A stretch of 64,000 nt of DNA from Sacculina carcini (lineage: Eukaryota > Arthropoda > Thecostraca > Sacculinidae): NCBI GenBank assembly GCA_916048095.2, contig OU696589.1, positions 1,403,001 to 1,467,000 of the forward strand, read 5' to 3'. The notes under the pieces were generated by a model. It worked only from the letters and a program-made list of their open reading frames with translations. It made no database searches and had not been told where the DNA came from. A program made the translations under genes and the position numbers. Below are positions 58,421-64,000 of the stretch, in pieces (positions within the stretch are counted from its first letter, which is position 1; every line of letters begins with the position of its first letter).

Positions 58421-59499
58421 CTCTAACTTTCGTTATTGACTAATGAAAACATTCTCGGCAAATACTTTCGCAGAAGTTTGTCTTGCGACGGTCACAGGAG
58501 TCCACCCCTCGCGCCGCAATACAAATGCGTCCGTCAGTCCCTATTACTCATTCCCCTTCGACTCGCAAAACCGATACCAAATCGAGCCAGGGACATATTC
58601 TCCTATTCGATGAATATATTTTCAGGCGTCGATAGCCTGCCTTGAGCACTCGAATTTGTTCAAGGTAACATCGCCGGTCGCCGACAGGCCGCTTTGGAAA
58701 GACGGCCCACGGATCCGGTATATTTTAAATGCGACCAGCTTGTTAGCCGATACTGTTTAGCCCGGCCGGCCACGCGTGCGCAAATACACGCAGCCCACCG
58801 AGCATACCGGACGTGGATACGCACTAATATCCAACTACGAGCTTTTTAACCGCAACAGCTTTAATATATGCTACTGGAGCTGGAATAACCGCGGCTGCTA
58901 GCACCAGGCTTGCCCTCCAGTTGATCCTCGTTAAAGGATTCACATTGTACTCTTTCCGTTTGAGAGATACCGATTAACGGAACCTCTGTAAGGTATTTCT
59001 TGTCACTACCTCCCTGAGCTGGGAGTGGGTAAGTTACGCGCCTGATGCCTTCCTTAGATGTGGTAGCCTTCTCTCAAGGTGACTCTCCGGAATCGAACCC
59101 AGATTCCCCGTTACCCGTCACAGCCACGGTCAGCCACTAGCTAACCGTCGACAGCTGATAGGGCAGACATTTAGAGAGCGCGTCATCGGTACAAGACCGT
59201 ACGATCCATGCACTGTTATTTTGATTCACCGGATAACGACGGCCGAGCGTTGCCGCCCGACCATTATCGGTTTTCAGCCAATAAAAGCGACCCTCCGACC
59301 CCGAAGAGCGGGGCTAGGTATCGGCTGCATGTATTAGCTCTAGAATTACCACAGTTATCCATGTATCACAGTATCGGCCATCAAATTATGACTGATTTAA
59401 TGAGTCATTCGCGGTTTCACCTTAGTTCGGCATGTACTCATACATGTATGACTCAATCTTTAACACAAGCATGTCATAACTGGCAGGATCAACCAGGTA
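58421..59499 (-). rRNA. 18S rRNA gene, 5' part, divergent and truncated
   Basis: 5' end TACCTGGTTGATCCTGCCAG at 59499 (minus strand), then recognisable 18S for 1079 bases up to CGAAAGTTAGAG, where it breaks off at about 60% of a normal gene. Conserved landmarks are present but altered: the 530 loop reads GGTGCTAGCAGCCGCGGTTA instead of GGTGCCAGCAGCCGCGGTAA, and the stretch before CCGTCGCAAGAC reads GGTGGACTCCTGTGA instead of GGTGAAATTCTTGGA. Changes at near-universal positions suggest a decayed copy, although a fast-evolving lineage cannot be ruled out. Confidence 0.93.
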
Positions 59500-59846
59500 T
59501 AAAGTTCTTATTCTCACATCTGTACACCTGCGTGTGTCTCCACCATAGACTCCTTGAAGGAGTCTATGGTCTCCACACACAAACGCACAGTGAGAGACGA
59601 GTTTCGGTGCACAAATGCGTATCACACTGCATGCACGCTAGGCCCAACACCCAACGCAACGCCGTATCACACACAAGCACACAATGTGCTCACTTTGCCA
59701 GCCAACAGGCCAACGCCGTTATACACCGAGCAAATTTCGACTCTCTCATCTTTGACATCACATGCACATGTGCATAGAGCTGATCGCTCTCCTATCGCCT
59801 TGAAGCGCTCTGCTCGAGTTAGCAAGCCTCCCGATCGGTTGACGTA
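59500..59846 (-). other. presumed 5' external transcribed spacer
   Basis: Sequence directly upstream of the 18S 5' end. No ORF with a domain. Contains a 27-bp near-perfect palindrome at 59543-59569. Bounded on the right by the CACTGG transposon. Confidence 0.5.
59543..59569. repeat. 13-bp inverted repeat (hairpin) upstream of 18S
   Basis: CCATAGACTCCTT, one G, then AAGGAGTCTATGG. Perfect arms of 13 bases. Confidence 0.85.
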
Positions 59847-60205
59847 TTACACTGGTCAACAATTTTTTACTTTCTGAATGTTGTCTAGATTTCTACAAGT
59901 GAATTAGGGTATTCTGGCACTGCTTAATCATGAAATGGCATCCGTTTCTCTCCATCAGGTCAGGTTTTTGTGCTAAGTTGATTTGAAAAAATCAGATCTT
60001 GTGACAAAATCAATTACATTTTTGTGGCATTATCAGCTGATTTTTGTCAACACATCATCCTAAACATGTTTTTAAGAAAAAAAATGTTTTGCCAACTACA
60101 TTTATTGATTACATTATAGAAACATCGATTACTGTCATCTGAATGGTAGGTATTGATGAAGGTAAGTACACGTAAATTGCATGTTGCGTCACCACTGTTC
60201 AAACT

Positions 60206-61875
60206 TCAGGGCTTGAACTTCCGTTTCTTCGAACTCTTGGAATGTTCAGCGGCAGGGAGGTCTCTCTTCAGATTCCAACAGTAGTTAGCCATCATGACTG
60301 CGTCCCAACGACCCTGATACCTGGTCTCCATCTCCTTCATGTCCTGATGGAATCTCTCCCCCTGCTCGTCACTCATTGAACCCAGTTTCTCAGGAAACCG
60401 GTTCATATGTGAAAATAGGTAGTGCATCTTGATGCTCATGTTGCAGCCCAGGTTTCTGAAAGCAGTCAGCATGTTGTTGACAAGTTCTGCGTAGTTTCTG
60501 GCCTTATTGTTGCCAAGAAAGTTCTTCACTACCAGAACAAATGTCTTCCACGCATCCAGTTCCACTTCGTTCATTGAGTTTTTGAACTCTGGATCTCTGA
60601 TGAGCTGACGGATCTGAGGACCATCAAAGATGCCAGCTTTCAACTTATCCATGGTCAATCCTGGAAAAGCCTGGCACAAGTAAGTGAAGCAGTCATCATC
60701 TTTGTCCAGAGCCTTGGTGAACTGCTTGATTAAGCCGAGCTTGATGTGCAGCGGTGGGAAGAGTATTCTGTCTCTGTCCACCAGAGGGTCGTTGATGACG
60801 TTCCTTTCTTTGCATGGCACCAATTCCTCCCGCACAGGCCAGTCCTTCTTCGTGTAATGCTGAGCACGGTCCCTACTATCCCACATGCACAGAAAACATG
60901 GGTACTTGGTGAAGCCAGACTGTTGTCCCAACAAAAAGTTCACCATCTTCAGGTCAACACAAATAAACCACTTATGCTGATCATAAACAATTTTATCCAG
61001 CACATACTTCACCGCTTCATACTTCTCCTTCAGTGTAGTCGAGTGAGCGATGGGTACAGAGGCTAACTGGTTGCCGTTGTGTAGCAGAACACATTTCAGT
61101 GATCGCTTGCTGCTGTCAATGAACAGTCTCCAATCTTTGGGTTCGTACTGTGGCACTCCAAGCTTGAGCAGAAGCTGCGCAATATCAGCACAGTACACCA
61201 AGTCCTTCTCTTCAGAGAAAAAACGGAGGTACTCTTGATGCCTGTTGCGGAAGAAGCTGATGCGAGCACTGTCAGAGAGGAGTTATTTTCCTTCAATCTG
61301 GATGCCAACAGTTCGGCAGAGTCCTTTGACAAGCTGAGGTCGCGAACTAGATCATTCAACTCCTTTTGGGAAAATGGATGTGGAGCATCATCTTCAAGAA
61401 CCATTTCTTCTTCTTCATGTCCTTCAACACTGGAGGCTTCTTCGTCACTAATGTCAGGAAGTTCGCCGAAGATAGGCACTGGAATTGCATCACAATGAGC
61501 TACAGGACGACGTGCTGATTGAAGATCAGGATACTTGAGGCTGCCCCGGTTCTTTCTGTTGATTCCAGACACATCAACAGCGCAGAAGTAGCAGTCAGTG
61601 ACATGGTTTGTCGGCTTCCTCCAAACCATGGGAATTCCAAACTTCAGACTCCTCTTGCCGTTGATCCACCCACGCAGAGTCTCAGTGCATGCTTTGCACA
61701 CCATGTGTGGCGCCCAAGCTTTATCCTGGTCACCAAGTTTAATACCAAAATAAGCATGGTAAGCACGCCTTATGAAACTTGTGACTGGCTTCCTATTAGG
61801 AGCAATGGTGTATTCTCCACATATGTAGCAAAACACATCGGGCTTATTTCTGCACGATCTTCTGGTCGAAGCCAT
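60206..61875 (-). pseudogene. uncharacterised transposon protein (putative RNase H-fold transposase), one frameshift
   Basis: Probable start MASTRRSCRNKPDVF at 61875, right after TTTTTGTTTTGCAG, which looks like a splice acceptor of a leader intron. N-terminal part: FCYICGEYTI ... HMVCKACTETLRGW and VTDCYFCAVD, three Cys pairs (zinc). An acidic linker follows. A one-base shift near 61270-61300 moves the frame; the second part (61201-60206, 331 codons) has WRLFIDSSKRSLKCVLLHNG, FICVDLKMVNFLLGQQSG, YPCFLCMWDSRDRAQHY, FPPLHIKLGLIKQFTKAL, MSDEQGERFHQDMKEME and a basic end. Spaced Asp, Cys-x-x-Cys, His and Glu resemble DDE transposases. I know relatives only as uncharacterised proteins in many invertebrate genomes. 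Confidence 0.7.
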
Positions 61876-62351
61876 ATCATTCACCTGCAAAACAAAAATA
61901 GGTACAAATTAGTCATAAATTGGCGCATGTAGGTATTGTACATTCTTCAGAGTTCGTTATTTTAAGAAATACAACTTTTTTGTATCACATTATTACAAAA
62001 TCTGCCCCATTAACTTTAGTTTTGATCCACGAACTTTATGCTTTGCCTCACCAATTTTTGGAAGATTTTGAGGTTTTATGACTTCAAACTGATCCCTTTT
62101 CGACAAAATCACCCAGAACTATCGTACCTGAATACTTCTTGTCATTAAAATAATTATTTGACATGACATTTTACCCCCACCAACATCTTCTAAAATGCTC
62201 CACACATGCGTACATGTGAACAAAAATGTAAAAAACGACATTTGGCCATATCTCAAAAACTTAACCTGATTGAACAAAACTAATGTGAGTTTTGGATTCA
62301 GCGCATCAGATTTGTCCTAAATCAGCTTAAAAAATGCAGACAACAAATTTG
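61876..62351 (-). other. 5' non-coding part of the CACTGG transposon
   Basis: AT-rich, no ORF. Presumed promoter and leader on the minus strand, ending with the acceptor-like site at about 61885. Confidence 0.45.
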
Positions 62352-62367
62352 TTGTTGACCAGTGTTA

Positions 62368-63131
62368 TCATTGTAACTTTTCGATGTAAAATTGTCAGAA
62401 GAGGAAGAGATGTAGTGTTATTTAATGCAATTGCGTGTACATGTATGAATGCGCGTACGTATGTCTGTGTATGTGTATGTATGTGTGTACCCGGTACAAC
62501 CAGCCGCATGGTCGAAATGTCGGCGACTAATCCGGCCCCCCACTGGCCTATGCCAGTGAGGAGGGTGGCCAGACATCCAGCAGGAAGAAAAACAAGACCT
62601 GTCAAAGGGCGGATGAGCTGTTCAGCAGCCAACGGCCATCTGGAAACTCTCCCCCGTCGGATCGGCAAACAGGATCCTGGCCGCTGAGTGTCACGTCACC
62701 CGGGGTATAGTGGTGGCGTGACGCAACACTCGTCTTTGGCCTGCGCGTCGAACCCCGACGGGGCCGCTGTTTAGCTCCTCGACAGTGGAGAGAATGGTCT
62801 GACGCCGGCACGGGTGGCCGGATTGGGCTCAAGAGGGTCAAGGGTGAGGTGCCTGGTGCTCGAGGGTGTCCCGCCCGGTGCAGTGTCCGCCGTTTGCAGT
62901 GGGGCTGCAGCTGCCGAGTCCAGATGGACCGATGGGGGTCACTGGTCCGGGCCCGGAGCTGTAGCTCCCGCGGACTCGTACCGGGCGGAGCTCGCAGCCA
63001 GCTCAGGGGTATTCGGTGTCCGTACAGCGCGCATCACCACTGACGTGGCATCCCATGCTGGCTCTGCCAGTCCCCCCAGTAGGGCCCCGTGCAGAGGTGG
63101 GTGGTCGTGTGCGCAGAGACAAACAAAAAAT
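62368..63131 (+). other. LINE-D 5' UTR
   Basis: From about 62520 the sequence is GC-rich and precedes the ORF1 start. Contains no ORF with a recognised domain. The exact 5' boundary is not visible; 62400-62510 has GTATGTGTGTATG-type runs. The run ACAAAAAATT just before the ATG is AT-rich in otherwise GC-rich DNA. Confidence 0.5.
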
Positions 63132-64000
63132 TAATGGCTTCAAAACCTACAACCACCCCAACTGCTGGTCGTCCATCGGGCCATCGGCCACGGCCGCCGA
63201 AAGGTGGCCGTACTCTGAGAAACGACCAGGACGACACTCGTGTTGTTCCCACTCCGATGGTGATGGTGTTTGCCAGCACCGATGAGAAGACGAAGCTGTC
63301 ATCGTTGAACCCGTTCCGTCGTCTGTATGGATTCAGGAACATCGGAGACGTGCCTCTCGAAGCCAGCCGGCAGAGAGATGGTTCGTTGATGGTGAAATAC
63401 CACACTGAGACGACAGCAGCCCGCGCGATAAAGGCAACCGCTTTCCGGTATCGCGTGGGTACGGGCGAAAACAAGCCTTGGGTGAGCACCCCCATCTCGG
63501 TGTGTGTGCACTCGGCATTGAACCACGCCAGAGGTGTTCTGTTCTGTCGTGCGCTAGAGGGTATTGATAACGATGAAATCTGCGACGGTTTGTCATCCCA
63601 GGGTGTCATCCGTGTGGAGCGCATCGTCCGACGGCGTGAGGGTAGCGAGGTGCCAACGCACTCTTTCTTCCTCACGTTTGACGGTGCTGTTCTGCCGGAT
63701 GACATCAAGATCGGTGACATCCGTCAGCGTATCCGTGTCCGCCCCTACGTACCCAACCCAATGCGATGCTACAGGTGCCAACGTTTCGGGCATACGAGCT
63801 CCCGCTGCAACCGTGCTGAGATCTGCGGACGCTGCTCATCCGAACGGCACACCGCTGCTGATTGCGACAATGAGTATTTCTGCGTCAATTGCAGGAGCAG
63901 CGGTCATGCGTCCTCGTCGCGTGACTGCCCGGAATGGCTGAAAGAAAAATATATTCTTGCTATCCGCGCTGCCCAGCGCTGCAGTCTCGGCGAGGCGCGT
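63132..64000 (+). CDS. LINE-D ORF1 (Gag-like), open to the window end
   Basis: ATG at 63132 (MASKPTTTPTAGRPSGHRP); 289 codons with no stop before the window ends. An N-terminal Pro/Arg-rich segment is followed by LSSLNPFRRLYGFRNIG and SLMVKYHTETTAARAI (RRM-like strands), TPISVCVHSALNHARGVLFC, then three CCHC knuckles: CYRCQRFGHTSSRC, CGRCSSERHTAADC and CVNCRSSGHASSSRDC. This is the ORF1 layout of Jockey/I-type LINEs; it would package the LINE RNA. All minus-strand ORFs over it are shadows. Intact as far as seen; an ORF2 is expected beyond 64 kb. Confidence 0.85.

Larger units (their letters stand above)
59850..62364 (-). mobile_element. DNA transposon with CACTGG ends
   Basis: 2515 bp bounded by CACTGGTCAACAA (59850-59862) and its exact reverse complement (62352-62364), with TTA on both outer sides (59847-59849 and 62365-62367) as a 3-bp target duplication. 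AGCTGATTT-like motifs recur inside both ends. CACT-starting ends and 3-bp duplications recall the CACTA/CMC superfamily. Carries one gene on the minus strand. Confidence 0.75.

Noticed and set aside
62814..63285. Plus-strand ORFs before LINE-D ORF1 as separate genes
   Set aside because: GC-rich leader frames without domains that overlap the real ORF1 start in another frame.
63034..63720. Minus-strand ORF of 228 codons
   Set aside because: Antisense to LINE-D ORF1, whose three CCHC knuckles fix the coding strand.

Overview
This is a metazoan (invertebrate-type) nuclear window made almost entirely of nested, decaying transposable elements. It also holds pieces of a ribosomal DNA repeat and the 5' end of one recognisable host gene. 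Eukaryote: spliced exons resembling INTS13/asunder, 18S and 28S rDNA fragments, an R2-type retrotransposon in the 28S target, Tc1, hAT-like and CACT-ended DNA transposons, LTR and non-LTR retrotransposons. Animal: Integrator subunit, R2 and CsRn1-clade LTR elements. The phylum cannot be fixed; the 18S copy is too divergent to place by eye.

Layout. 0-4.7 kb: LINE fragments, including LINE-A (minus strand), whose 3' end runs into an AT-rich minisatellite. 4.7-12.8 kb: GYP1, a CsRn1-like LTR element (plus) whose LTRs contain a 31-bp minisatellite, about 71 copies in the 5' LTR and about 20 in the 3' LTR. 12.8-27 kb: one LINE (LINE-B, minus) split by GYP2 (14509-19117, 5-bp TSD) and by a composite of two deleted CsRn1-type elements sharing an LTR (20846-25606). 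27.3-32 kb: GYP5 (minus). 32-44 kb: a Tc1-like transposase gene (plus) split by GYP7 (32605-40531), which is itself split by GYP6 (35672-40458), and by three LINE-C insertions at one 10-bp target. 44.5-45.4 kb: first two coding exons of an INTS13-like gene. 45.4-50.3 kb: MITE, a Cys-rich ORF, two gypsy integrase fragments, a hAT-like end. 50.3-57 kb: two R2-like elements head to tail; the upstream one sits on a 28S fragment and has a 713-bp ZnF-Myb module repeated four times. 57-59.5 kb: an LTR, a gypsy gag fragment and the 5' 1.08 kb of an 18S gene or pseudogene (minus). 59.85-62.36 kb: a DNA transposon with CACTGG ends carrying a widespread uncharacterised gene. 62.5-64 kb: 5' end of another LINE with an open ORF1 that leaves the window.

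Most notable: two different LTR elements (GYP5, GYP6) start gag inside the 5' LTR. In both, the first 12 bases after the LTR are the exact complement of the 5' end of tRNA-Phe, and both have a 6-bp hairpin with unrelated sequence between the pol stop and the polypurine tract. By contrast, the CsRn1-type elements here carry ordinary tRNA-Trp 3'-end primer sites. Almost every mobile reading frame carries stops or frameshifts. The exceptions are the GYP1 RT-RNaseH-integrase frame, the GYP6 pol frame and the LINE-D ORF1.
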